From JBBBNV01 sp037137075 (lineage in GTDB: Bacteria > Bacillota > Bacilli > Paenibacillales > NBRC-103111), in NCBI RefSeq assembly GCF_037137075.1, contig NZ_JBBBNV010000050.1, forward strand, positions 1 through 12,794: a DNA stretch of 12,794 nucleotides. The letters are read 5' to 3'. This document shows positions 1 through 6,756 of this stretch, piece by piece (position 1 is the first letter of the stretch; each line of letters opens with the position of its first letter). Under the pieces are notes generated by a model. The model searched no databases, was not told the origin of the DNA, and was given only the letters and a program-made list of their open reading frames with translations. The translations under genes were made by a program, and so were the position numbers.

Positions 1-67
1 CCTTAGGATATCATGTACTCGCTTGATTGGGTTATTTTTCATGTGTCGATTTTCAACGAGAACTTTT

Positions 68-130
68 CACTGTCCAGTTACAAAAATGTTGAATAGAATT
101 CGTTTTAATTGGACACTGCCTCCTTTTTTT
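68..130 (+). terminator. Terminator-like inverted repeat near the window start
   Basis: TGTCCAGTT (71-79) can pair with AATTGGACA (107-115), 9 pairs including one G-T, and CA/TG can extend the stem past one mismatch. A run of seven T (124-130) follows five bases after the stem. The loop is large (about 27 nt), so this is only a plausible intrinsic terminator for a gene to the left. The rest of 1-221 holds no recognised gene. An ATG on the minus strand at 42-40 opens 14 codons off the window edge, but it has no visible ribosome binding site. The repeat could also be the degraded end of a mobile element. Confidence 0.35.
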
Positions 131-221
131 AGTACCATGTTCATATACGGACAGACGTAGATTAATCGGCTTTACTGAGGGCTACGCTCGTTCAGGAGCT
201 TCAATCTGAGGGGGGAGCAGC

Positions 222-602
222 ATGCTGCGTTTGGGGGAGAAAGTAGTTTTTATTAATGATAGCCTTGAACAGAATCTTCCGGTGGGAGATTACGGATATA
301 TTATTGCCTATGATCGCAATGCGGACAACATCTTCGATTATGTGGTGCGCGCGCCGAAGGCGAATAAACATTTTTTTGTTCCCGCGGATGATATTGAGCT
401 GGAAGAGGTGCTGGTGCAAAGTGAAGTGGACCGCGTGGAGCGGGAAGCGCTCATCGATTTTGCGCTGGCGACGAAGAATGAGGCGCTGTTCCGGCATGTG
501 ATGAATGGCGGCAGTGTCGGTGAAGCCAAAGAAGAGCAAAGTCAGGAAGTGCAGTCGCAGGAGGATTTCGTGCGGCAAATTAACTTGAAAGCATGGATTT
601 GA
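222..602 (+). CDS. Unrecognised 126-residue acidic protein
   Basis: I do not recognise a family. The ATG at 222 has a strong ribosome binding site (GGGGGGAG) about six bases upstream, and codon use looks like the neighbouring real genes. The N-terminal half (residues 1-60) is rich in short hydrophobic strands (VVFIND, GYIIAYD, DYVVRAP) and could be a small beta barrel of the kind that regulates or binds a partner. The second half is helical and charged, followed by a low-complexity Glu/Gln/Ser tail (about 101-116) and a short C-terminal segment. There is no signal peptide, membrane segment or Cys pair, so it is probably cytosolic. It is followed by its own terminator and precedes the gatCAB promoter, so it is probably transcribed separately from gatCAB. 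That the gene is real is well supported; its function is unknown. Confidence 0.75.
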   Translation: MLRLGEKVVFINDSLEQNLPVGDYGYIIAYDRNADNIFDYVVRAPKANKHFFVPADDIELEEVLVQSEVDRVEREALIDFALATKNEALFRHVMNGGSVGEAKEEQSQEVQSQEDFVRQINLKAWI

Positions 603-605
603 TAC

Positions 606-680
606 ATATCCCTTCTACCAAATACCGGAGTGCCCTTCAGGTGAATCCGGTGGCTGACGGAAGGGGTATTTATTTTGTTG
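606..680 (+). terminator. Branched intrinsic terminator after the 126-residue gene
   Basis: The outer arms ATATCCCTTC (606-615) and GAAGGGGTAT (660-669) pair over 10 bases with one G-T. Inside, ACCGGA (624-629) pairs with TCCGGT (646-651). A T-rich tail (669-679) follows. The stem starts four bases after the stop codon of the preceding gene, which fits termination of that gene before the gatCAB promoter. Confidence 0.6.
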
Positions 681-743
681 CGAACAATCGGGGGAGCGGG
701 CTCGGGCAGCTGAACAGGGAAGTATTCAAGCGATCCAGGAGCA

Positions 744-773
744 TTGAGAACATCCCCCATTGTAGGCTATAAT
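744..773 (+). promoter_or_regulatory. Sigma-A type promoter for gatCAB
   Basis: TTGAGA (744-749, five of six matches to TTGACA) is separated by 18 bases from a perfect TATAAT (768-773). Transcription would start near 780, leaving a leader of about 80 bases before gatC. It sits just after a terminator, so it is the natural promoter for the operon. Confidence 0.75.
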
Positions 774-862
774 AGAACAAACCCGACATGTATGGGCAAA
801 TTCTGTCACAAGCAGAGCCTGCCTGTCATGTTTCGTATGCCCACGAAAGGAAGGAACTGGAC

Positions 863-1150
863 ATGAGCATCAGTATTCAAGATGTGGAGAAGGTAGCGGC
901 GCTGGCCCGGCTCGACCTGACTGCAGAAGAAAAGCAAACGTTCACGGAGCAGCTGAACGCCATTTTGAAATACGCCGAGCAGTTGAATGAGCTTGATACC
1001 GATGGGGTAGAGCCGACAAGCCATGCAATGCCGATGGCAAACGTAATGAGAGAGGACGAAGTGCGTCCGTCGCTTCCATTAGAGAAGGTGCTGCTTAATG
1101 CGCCGGATGAAGAGGACGGCCAGTTTAAGGTGCCGGCTGTTCTGGAGTAA
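863..1150 (+). CDS. gatC: Aspartyl/glutamyl-tRNA amidotransferase subunit C
   Basis: GatC is the small subunit of the GatCAB complex, which amidates Glu-tRNA(Gln) (and in many bacteria Asp-tRNA(Asn)) in the cytosol. It wraps around the GatA-GatB interface and stabilises GatA. The product from ATG 863 is 95 residues, the usual size. It shows the family pattern of an N-terminal helical region with VEKVAALARLDLT at about 8-20, the Leu-rich ILKYAEQLNELDT segment, then the V-PTSH loop and MREDEVRPSL. I chose ATG 863 because AAAGGAAGG (846-854) lies at ideal distance and because the upstream in-frame ATG at 788 adds 25 residues with no homology to the family and lies almost on the predicted transcription start. 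It is the first gene of gatC-gatA-gatB, with a 125-base gap to gatA that is larger than usual. Confidence 0.95.
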   Translation: MSISIQDVEKVAALARLDLTAEEKQTFTEQLNAILKYAEQLNELDTDGVEPTSHAMPMANVMREDEVRPSLPLEKVLLNAPDEEDGQFKVPAVLE

Positions 1151-1225
1151 CAATCGCCCATCGTAGGCCTATGCTCATGAGATTCGGAAGATATTGTCTA
1201 AGTGAATGACATTGCTGGTTTTACC

Positions 1226-1251
1226 GCTTGGGCAAGCCCTGAAGCCCAGGC
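1226..1251 (+). other. Hairpin just upstream of the gatA ribosome binding site
   Basis: GCTTGGGC (1226-1233) pairs with GCCCAGGC (1244-1251), eight pairs with one G-T and a 10-base loop. It lies nine bases upstream of the AAGGAGG that serves gatA. It has no T tract, so it is not a terminator. It may affect mRNA processing or gatA translation, but that is inference only. Confidence 0.4.
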
Positions 1252-1275
1252 AGCAAAATGAAGGAGGAGCCTGAT

Positions 1276-2733
1276 TTGTCGCTGTTTGAACTGAAATTAC
1301 AGGAATTACATAACCAGCTCGCTGGCAAGCAAATTTCCGTCTCCGATTTGGTGGACGAGTCGTACCGCCGTATCGGAGAGGTCGAGGATCAAGTAAAAGC
1401 ATTTCTTCTGCTTGATGAGGAAAATGCCCGTCAAACGGCCCGTCGGCTGGACGATCAGCTCACGGCTGGAGGAGAGCGGGGACTTCTGTTCGGCCTGCCG
1501 ATCGGTATTAAGGATAATATCGTTACCGAAGGCGTCACAACAACCTGCGCCAGCCAATTTTTATCCAATTACAACCCGATTTATGACGCTACAACCGTGA
1601 CGAAGCTGAAGCAAGCTCAAACCGTGAGCATCGGTAAGCTGAACATGGACGAATTCGCCATGGGCGGATCGAATGAGAACTCCTCGTTTTACCCGACCCG
1701 GAATCCATGGAACCTGGACTATGTCCCCGGCGGCTCCAGCGGCGGCTCTGCGGCTGCGGTTGCGGCGGGCGAGGTATACTTTGCGCTTGGATCGGATACC
1801 GGCGGTTCTATTCGCCAGCCGGCGGCGTATTGCGGCGTCGTCGGGTTGAAGCCGACTTATGGCCTCGTATCCCGTTATGGTCTTGTCGCCTTCGCTTCTT
1901 CTCTGGATCAGATCGGTCCATTAACTAAAAATGTCGAGGATTCGGCTTATCTGCTGCAGGCTATTGCAGGCCATGATCCGAAGGACTCCACTTCGGCCAA
2001 TGTAACTATTCCTGATTATATCAGTGCTCTTAGCGGCGATATTAAAGGGCTTCGTATTGCGGTGCCGAAGGAGTATTTGGGTAAAGGCATCGATCCGCGC
2101 GTAAAGGAGAAGGTGCTCGCTGCGCTGGCTGAGCTGGAGAAGCTTGGCGCAACATGGGAGGAAGTTTCCTTGCCGCATACGGAGTATGCTGTAGCAACCT
2201 ATTATTTGCTGGCTTCCTCTGAAGCGTCTTCCAATCTGGCGCGATTTGACGGAGTTCGTTATGGCGTTCGTACCGAGAACCCGTCCAACCTGCTGGAGCT
2301 GTACCACAAATCCCGCAGCGAGGGCTTCGGTCCGGAGGTAAAACGCCGTATTATGCTGGGGACGTATGCACTGAGCTCCGGTTATTACGATGCGTATTAC
2401 TTGAAGGCGCAAAAAGTACGTACGTTAATTAAGCAGGATTTCGATCAGGTTTTTGCAAACTTTGACGTCGTTATCGGGCCAACGGCGCCGACACCGGCGT
2501 TCCGAATTGGCGACCAGGTCAACGATCCGCTGACCATGTATCTGAATGACATCATGACCATTCCTGTGAATCTTGCCGGAATCCCGGCTATTAGCGTTCC
2601 GTGCGGGCTTGTTGACGGGATGCCGGTCGGATTGCAAATTATCGGTAAAGCGTTGGATGAATCGACTATTTTGCGTGTGGCGCATGCCTTTGAGCAAAAT
2701 ACCGATCACCATCAGCGCAAACCGCAGCTCTAG
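1276..2733 (+). CDS. gatA: Aspartyl/glutamyl-tRNA amidotransferase subunit A
   Basis: GatA is the amidase subunit of GatCAB. It hydrolyses glutamine and passes ammonia to GatB. From the TTG start at 1276 it has 485 residues, the same length as the B. subtilis protein. The amidase-signature catalytic triad is visible at the expected places: Lys79 in GIKDN, the cis-Ser Ser154 in PGGSSGGS and the nucleophile Ser178 in SDTGGS. The TTG is preferred because AGGAGG (1262-1267) lies eight bases upstream and the resulting N-terminus (MSLFELKLQEL) matches the family. The upstream ATG at 1258 overlaps that ribosome binding site and would add six residues. It is followed after 20 bases by gatB. All motifs are intact. 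Confidence 0.97.
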   Translation: MSLFELKLQELHNQLAGKQISVSDLVDESYRRIGEVEDQVKAFLLLDEENARQTARRLDDQLTAGGERGLLFGLPIGIKDNIVTEGVTTTCASQFLSNYNPIYDATTVTKLKQAQTVSIGKLNMDEFAMGGSNENSSFYPTRNPWNLDYVPGGSSGGSAAAVAAGEVYFALGSDTGGSIRQPAAYCGVVGLKPTYGLVSRYGLVAFASSLDQIGPLTKNVEDSAYLLQAIAGHDPKDSTSANVTIPDYISALSGDIKGLRIAVPKEYLGKGIDPRVKEKVLAALAELEKLGATWEEVSLPHTEYAVATYYLLASSEASSNLARFDGVRYGVRTENPSNLLELYHKSRSEGFGPEVKRRIMLGTYALSSGYYDAYYLKAQKVRTLIKQDFDQVFANFDVVIGPTAPTPAFRIGDQVNDPLTMYLNDIMTIPVNLAGIPAISVPCGLVDGMPVGLQIIGKALDESTILRVAHAFEQNTDHHQRKPQL

Positions 2734-2753
2734 GAAAGGGGACGACAAACCAT

Positions 2754-4193
2754 ATGACAACAGAAAAACAATTTGAGACGGTCATCGGGCTGGAAGTCCA
2801 CGTAGAGCTGCACACGAAGAGCAAGATCTTCTGCGGCTGCTCTACCGAATTCGGAGCCCCGGCCAATACCCATACTTGCCCGGTTTGTCTTGGACACCCC
2901 GGCGTCTTGCCTGTGCTGAACAAGCAGGCGGTTGAATATGCAATGAAAGCGTCGATGGCGCTGAACTGCCAAATTGCCGACATCACCAAATTTGACCGGA
3001 AAAACTATTTTTACCCGGATTCCCCGAAAGCATATCAAATTTCACAGTATGACAAGCCGATTGGCGAGCACGGCTGGATTGAAATCGAAGTGAACGGCGT
3101 GACAAAGCGGATCGGGGTAACCCGGGTCCATCTGGAAGAAGATGCCGGTAAGCTGACACATGCCGACGGGGGATCTTCCCTTGTTGACTTTAACCGTGTC
3201 GGAACACCTCTGATTGAGATTGTGTCTGAGCCTGACATTCGTTCTCCTGAAGAAGCCAAGGCTTATTTGGAGAAGCTCAAGGCGATTATGCAGTACTGCG
3301 ACGTCTCCGACGTCAAGATGGAGCAAGGCTCGCTCCGCTGCGATGCGAATATCAGTATCCGTCCGTTTGGCCAGGAGAAGTTCGGTACGCGGGCAGAGCT
3401 GAAAAACATGAACTCCTTCCGCGGCGTGCAGAAGGGGCTGGAGTATGAGGAGTGGCGTCAGGCTGATGTTGTGCTCAGCGGGGGCAAGGTTGTGCAGGAA
3501 ACCCGCCGCTGGGATGAAGCTGCAGGCAAGACCCTTTCGATGCGCAGCAAGGAAGAAGCGCATGATTACCGGTATTTCCCGGACCCGGACCTTGTTTCTG
3601 TTCACATCGATGCAGAATGGAAGGCCCGTGTGCAGGCCTCGATTCCGGAGCTGCCGGATGCCCGGAAAGCCCGCTACGCGGCCGAATACGGACTTCCAAG
3701 CTATGATGCCTCCGTCATTACCGCGAGCATGGCCATTGCCGATTTGTTTGAGCAAAGCCTGACCTATACGAAGGATGCCAAAGCGGTGGCCAACTGGATT
3801 ATGGGGGATTATCTCGGCTATTTGAACGCCAACAATCTGGAGGCCCAGGATGTTAAGCTCACGGGTCAAGGCTTAGGCGAGATGATTGGCCTGATTGAGA
3901 AAGGAACCATCAGCAACAAAATCGCGAAGACGGTTTTCAAAGAAATGCTGGAATCCGGCAAAGCGCCGCAGCAAATCGTAGAAGAACAAGGCCTGGTTCA
4001 AATTAGCGATGAAGGCGCCATTAAAGCGATTGTTGATCGGATTGTGGAAGCGAATCCGCAGTCTGTGGCCGATTTCAAGGCAGGAAAAGAGAAGGCCGTC
4101 GGCTTCCTCGTAGGCCAAATTATGAAAGAAACGAAGGGCAAAGCGAACCCGGGGCTCGTGAACAAGCTTATTATCGACCGCTTGAACGCGTAG
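2754..4193 (+). CDS. gatB: Aspartyl/glutamyl-tRNA amidotransferase subunit B
   Basis: GatB binds the misacylated tRNA, activates its side-chain carboxylate with ATP and completes the amidation using ammonia from GatA. The protein is 479 residues, normal for the family. The N-terminal signature TVIGLEVHVELHT starts at residue 9. A Cys-X-Cys plus Cys-X2-Cys zinc site is present (Cys27, Cys29, Cys42, Cys45). The region HLEEDAGK and the RCDANISIRP segment belong to the catalytic cradle domain. The C-terminal part (about 330-479) is the helical tail with the YqeY-like domain, ending in PGLVNKLIIDRLN. The ribosome binding site is GAAAGGGG about 11 bases upstream of ATG 2754. It is the last gene of the operon, followed by a hairpin terminator. 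Confidence 0.97.
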   Translation: MTTEKQFETVIGLEVHVELHTKSKIFCGCSTEFGAPANTHTCPVCLGHPGVLPVLNKQAVEYAMKASMALNCQIADITKFDRKNYFYPDSPKAYQISQYDKPIGEHGWIEIEVNGVTKRIGVTRVHLEEDAGKLTHADGGSSLVDFNRVGTPLIEIVSEPDIRSPEEAKAYLEKLKAIMQYCDVSDVKMEQGSLRCDANISIRPFGQEKFGTRAELKNMNSFRGVQKGLEYEEWRQADVVLSGGKVVQETRRWDEAAGKTLSMRSKEEAHDYRYFPDPDLVSVHIDAEWKARVQASIPELPDARKARYAAEYGLPSYDASVITASMAIADLFEQSLTYTKDAKAVANWIMGDYLGYLNANNLEAQDVKLTGQGLGEMIGLIEKGTISNKIAKTVFKEMLESGKAPQQIVEEQGLVQISDEGAIKAIVDRIVEANPQSVADFKAGKEKAVGFLVGQIMKETKGKANPGLVNKLIIDRLNA

Positions 4194-4224
4194 CTTTACA
4201 ACTAAGCAGACCCGCGCATAACAG

Positions 4225-4264
4225 CAGCCTGTCTGAGACAACCAGTCTCTGGGCAGGCTGTTTT
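4225..4264 (+). terminator. Terminator of gatCAB
   Basis: CAGCCTG (4225-4231) pairs with CAGGCTG (4254-4260), and GAGAC (4235-4239) with GTCTC (4245-4249), around an AACCA loop. A short TTTT run follows immediately. The internal mismatch and short T run make it moderate rather than strong. Its T run overlaps the candidate -35 of the next gene. Confidence 0.65.
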
Positions 4265-4290
4265 GCTTGCCGGCCGATTTATTTTATAAT
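4263..4290 (+). promoter_or_regulatory. Candidate promoter of msrAB
   Basis: A perfect TATAAT lies at 4285-4290. The best upstream hexamer is TTGCTT (4263-4268), 16 bases away, with only the TTG matching consensus. The -35 overlaps the T run of the gatCAB terminator. The 39 bases from the -10 to the ATG would give a short leader. Confidence 0.5.
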
Positions 4291-4328
4291 ATAGAAGAGT
4301 GAAATGAATGGATGAAGGGAGCATAATC

Positions 4329-5330
4329 ATGGAACAGAACAATTCAAGCTTGTTGCCGGATTCGGAACAAAGCGCTCGGCTGGCTACCTTTGCGGGAGGC
4401 TGCTTCTGGTGCATGGTTTCCCCGTTCGAGGATCAGCCCGGGATTGAAAGCGTCGTTTCCGGTTACACCGGAGGACACACTGTTAACCCGACCTACAAGG
4501 AAGTCTGCTCCGATACGACAGGCCATTATGAAGCGGTGCAAATTACATTTGACCCTGCCGTTTTTCCATACACGAAGCTGCTTGAGCTATTTTGGCAGCA
4601 AATTGATCCCACGGATGAGGGAGGCCAGTTCCATGACCGCGGCTCCTCATACCGCACAGCGATTTTTTATCATACAGAGGAGCAGCGCATGCAGGCTGAG
4701 GCATCCAAGCAGGCGCTTCAAGTCAGCGGCCGGTTTGATAAGCCGATTGTAACACCGATTATTCCGGCCGAGGTGTTTTACCCTGCGGAAGAGTACCATC
4801 AAGACTATCATCATAAAAATCCGATTCGGTACAAAATGTACCGCGCCGGTTCCGGCCGCGATGCGTTCATTAAGCGCCATTGGAGTACGAAGCGCAATCA
4901 GGAGGAGCTGCGGTCCCGGTTAACTCCGCTGCAGTACGAAGTTACACAGAACAGCGCCACGGAGCCGCCCTTCCGTAACGAGTTTTGGGATCATCATGAC
5001 GAGGGCTTGTACGTCGATATTGTTTCCGGCGAGCCGCTGTTCAGCTCCCTGGACAAATTTGATTCCGGCTGCGGCTGGCCAAGCTTCTCCAAGCCTCTGC
5101 AGAATGAGCAAATTAAAGAGGAGATTGACCTGACTCATGGTATGGTGCGCACCGAAGTGCGCAGTAAAGAAGCGGATTCTCATCTCGGCCATGTATTCCA
5201 TGACGGTCCGCAGCCGACCGGTCTCCGGTATTGCATTAATTCGGCCTCGCTGCGCTTCATTCCTAAAGAAGAATTGGAAAAAGAAGGATACGCGGAGTAT
5301 GCCCGTTTGTTCGAAGACAAAAATGAATAA
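4329..5330 (+). CDS. msrAB: Fused peptide-methionine sulfoxide reductase MsrA/MsrB
   Basis: This is a two-domain enzyme that reduces methionine-S-sulfoxide (MsrA) and methionine-R-sulfoxide (MsrB) in oxidised proteins. From ATG 4329 it has 333 residues. The MsrA domain covers about 17-175, with the catalytic Cys25 in GGCFWC. The MsrB domain covers about 195-315, with Cys248 in SGCGWPSF and the catalytic Cys302 in RYCINSASLRF. The two CxxC zinc motifs found in many MsrB proteins are absent; the first place reads ATEPPFRNEFW, as in the zinc-free Bacillus type. ATG 4329 is preferred over ATG 4308 because GAAGGGA (4314-4320) is spaced eight bases from it. No signal peptide is seen, so it should be cytosolic. 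It is probably a single-gene unit with a functional link to the peroxide regulator perR further on, though no PerR box is visible here. Confidence 0.95.
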   Translation: MEQNNSSLLPDSEQSARLATFAGGCFWCMVSPFEDQPGIESVVSGYTGGHTVNPTYKEVCSDTTGHYEAVQITFDPAVFPYTKLLELFWQQIDPTDEGGQFHDRGSSYRTAIFYHTEEQRMQAEASKQALQVSGRFDKPIVTPIIPAEVFYPAEEYHQDYHHKNPIRYKMYRAGSGRDAFIKRHWSTKRNQEELRSRLTPLQYEVTQNSATEPPFRNEFWDHHDEGLYVDIVSGEPLFSSLDKFDSGCGWPSFSKPLQNEQIKEEIDLTHGMVRTEVRSKEADSHLGHVFHDGPQPTGLRYCINSASLRFIPKEELEKEGYAEYARLFEDKNE

Positions 5331-5332
5331 AG

Positions 5333-5443
5333 AAGCCTCCGACCGCTGAGGATTGAAGTAATTCCCTTGTGGAAGACAGTTGAAATAAAAAACTGTCTTC
5401 CACAAGGGAGCACTTCAAAGCTGCGGGCTGGAGGCTTATTTTG
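5333..5443. terminator. Long nested hairpin between convergent msrAB and lepB
   Basis: The inner stem is a perfect 19-base inverted repeat, 5363-5381 with 5391-5409, around a 9-base A-rich loop. Outside it TTGAAGT (5353-5359) pairs with ACTTCAA (5412-5418), CCGC (5343-5346) with GCGG (5423-5426), and AAGCCTCC (5333-5340) with GGAGGCTT (5430-5437). The right side continues ATTTTG and the left side, read on the minus strand, continues CTTTATT. It can therefore end transcription from both sides. It starts three bases after the msrAB stop. The total of about 38 pairs is much longer than an ordinary terminator. Confidence 0.75.
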
Positions 5444-5593
5444 TAGGCAATAATAGTTGAAATCCGGTTGTCCGGTCGCGGCTTTAAGGTCGATACGGCG
5501 CTCCGGAACGGTGTAAGTAGCATATTAGGGAAAAACTACGGTTCAACTGCATGGAGTACTGGCTTGTTGTCCAAGGTGAACTTCAATTAAAGG

Positions 5594-6136
5594 CTATAGC
5601 TTTTTTCCAAGCACGTGGCTGACCGGTACGGGTCCGATTGCCCGGCTGTCGCTGCTGTGATTCCGGTTGTCGCCCATCACGAAGATGTAATCCTCGGGAA
5701 CGATCCACGTTCTCTCTGAGTTATTAGCCATGGCTTCATTTATATAAGGCTCTTGAAGCTCTTCGCCGTTGCGGTATACCTTGTTGCTTCTAATCTCGAT
5801 TGTATCGCCGGGCTTACCGATAACACGCTTGACCCAGACATGCCGGTCGCTGGCATTGAACAAATTCAGCGGCGAGCTGTCCATCAAATCATCTGCAATG
5901 GTGCGGTTCCGATCTACGCGGCTGTCGATAATAACAATGTCCCCGTATTCCGGCACTTGATCGAGGGTATGAGAGATTTTCGAAATATAGATGCGTTCAC
6001 TATCCTGTAAAGTCGGATCCATCGAGTGGCCTAGCACTTTCGTTGGTTGAAACACAAATGCGCCGATAACGACGACCAGTAACAAAGAGATGGCAAAGGT
6101 GCCTACCCATCCACCCAGTTCTTTTAGCAGCTTCAT
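5594..6136 (-). CDS. lepB: Type I signal peptidase
   Basis: This membrane-bound serine protease removes signal peptides from secreted proteins at the outer face of the membrane. The protein has 180 residues with one N-terminal membrane helix (about 11-30), typical of the short Gram-positive SipS/SipT type. The catalytic Ser38 lies in GHSMDPTL and the general base Lys103 in VKRVIGKPGD. Box E is GDNRNHSSDSR near the C-terminus. The protein ends at VLGKKL directly after the IGPVP segment, so it lacks the roughly 10 extra hydrophobic residues many relatives have; all three frames close within about 25 bases of that point, so this looks like a real short end. ATG at 6136 has AAGGAG (plus-strand 6145-6150) at a spacing of eight. 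It is convergent with msrAB. Confidence 0.93.
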   Translation of the reverse strand: MKLLKELGGWVGTFAISLLLVVVIGAFVFQPTKVLGHSMDPTLQDSERIYISKISHTLDQVPEYGDIVIIDSRVDRNRTIADDLMDSSPLNLFNASDRHVWVKRVIGKPGDTIEIRSNKVYRNGEELQEPYINEAMANNSERTWIVPEDYIFVMGDNRNHSSDSRAIGPVPVSHVLGKKL

Positions 6137-6171
6137 ACGGCGTTCTCCTTATGTTTACATAGTATAGTACC

Positions 6172-6180
6172 AGTATAGCA
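6172..6180 (-). promoter_or_regulatory. Candidate extended -10 promoter of lepB
   Basis: Read on the minus strand the sequence is TGCTATACT, an extended -10 (TGnTATAAT type). It lies about 36 bases before the lepB start. No good -35 is visible. A second TATACT lies at 6161-6166. Confidence 0.4.
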
Positions 6181-6652
6181 GGAGAAAGACGCCTTTTCCT
6201 TAAGAATACCTTAAATCGGGAATATTAACTTCTTTTTTCAATTAAAGCCAGGCCGCCTTTCTTATTTCATGCTCGCCCGGATTTCATGGTACAATATTAC
6301 CAACAATCCTCCAATTTTATTTTGTTTGCTGGACCCAAGATTAATCCGGCTTGACATCCATAGTCCGATAAGGGAGCACAAAAGCGTACTTTACAAATTG
6401 CGGGAGAGAACACGAATGCTGACTGCTCCGGGCCAGGAATCTTTTTTCCTCGGCATGCCGCTTGGGCCGTTAGCTCATTGCAGGCGGGACCGGTTTATTC
6501 ATGTTCACGCATCGACCGGAGCGGCTCAGTACCTTTGTGCATACGGCGGGCTCTTATGGCAGCAGCGGCGATTTTGATCGTCGGCTGTGTATTTCTTTAT
6601 CTTCGGGAGCTTGCACGCAAATGAGATTGTACGTACAACGGGCCCCTTTCCA
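6181..6652. other. Intergenic stretch without a convincing gene
   Basis: About 470 bases lie between lepB and the perR promoter. A plus-strand frame opens from ATG 6269 to 6577 (with an inner ATG at 6417 after GGGAG), but its product is rich in His, Arg and Gln and resembles no family I know. The frame next to it, open from about 6370 after a stop codon, ends in a 22-residue hydrophobic peptide (MAAAAILIVGCVFLYLRELA, ATG 6556 to stop 6624) that looks like one membrane helix with a basic tail. The two could be pieces of a decayed small membrane protein gene. I see no terminator hairpin or RNA gene here. Confidence 0.3.
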
Positions 6653-6682
6653 TTGACAAAGAGGGAACCCACGACTTACAAT
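6653..6682 (+). promoter_or_regulatory. perR promoter
   Basis: A perfect TTGACA (6653-6658) is followed after 18 bases by TACAAT (6677-6682, five of six matches). The -10 lies inside the PerR box, so bound repressor would block RNA polymerase. Confidence 0.75.
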
Positions 6683-6690
6683 AATTATAT
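6676..6690 (+). promoter_or_regulatory. PerR box in the perR promoter
   Basis: TTACAATAATTATAT matches the PerR consensus TTATAATNATTATAA at 12 of the 14 defined positions. It covers the -10 element. PerR of B. subtilis represses its own gene through such a box, so autoregulation released by peroxide is expected here. Confidence 0.8.
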
Positions 6691-6756
6691 ACTTACAGTC
6701 ATTATCATTTTTCAATTGATTTTGTTAATGGCAATAAAAACTGGTGGGTGATGGAC

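Noticed and set aside
201..578. Minus-strand 125-codon frame opposite the first gene
   Set aside because: The plus-strand gene has a strong ribosome binding site and better composition; the antisense product is His/Phe/Leu-rich and resembles nothing.
788..862. N-terminal extension of gatC from ATG 788
   Set aside because: It starts about 10 bases after the predicted transcription start, has no ribosome binding site, and adds residues absent from the family. ATG 863 has an ideal site.
1258..1275. ATG 1258 as the gatA start
   Set aside because: It lies on top of the AAGGAGG that serves TTG 1276. The TTG start gives the exact family N-terminus and length.
1921..2412. Long minus-strand frames inside gatA, gatB and the GH18 gene
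   Set aside because: They are antisense to clearly conserved genes, lack ribosome binding sites and have compositions expected of shadow frames.
5441..5593. Possible gene remnant between the long hairpin and lepB
   Set aside because: Only very short frames (such as ATG 5551, 23 codons) are present, with no ribosome binding site.
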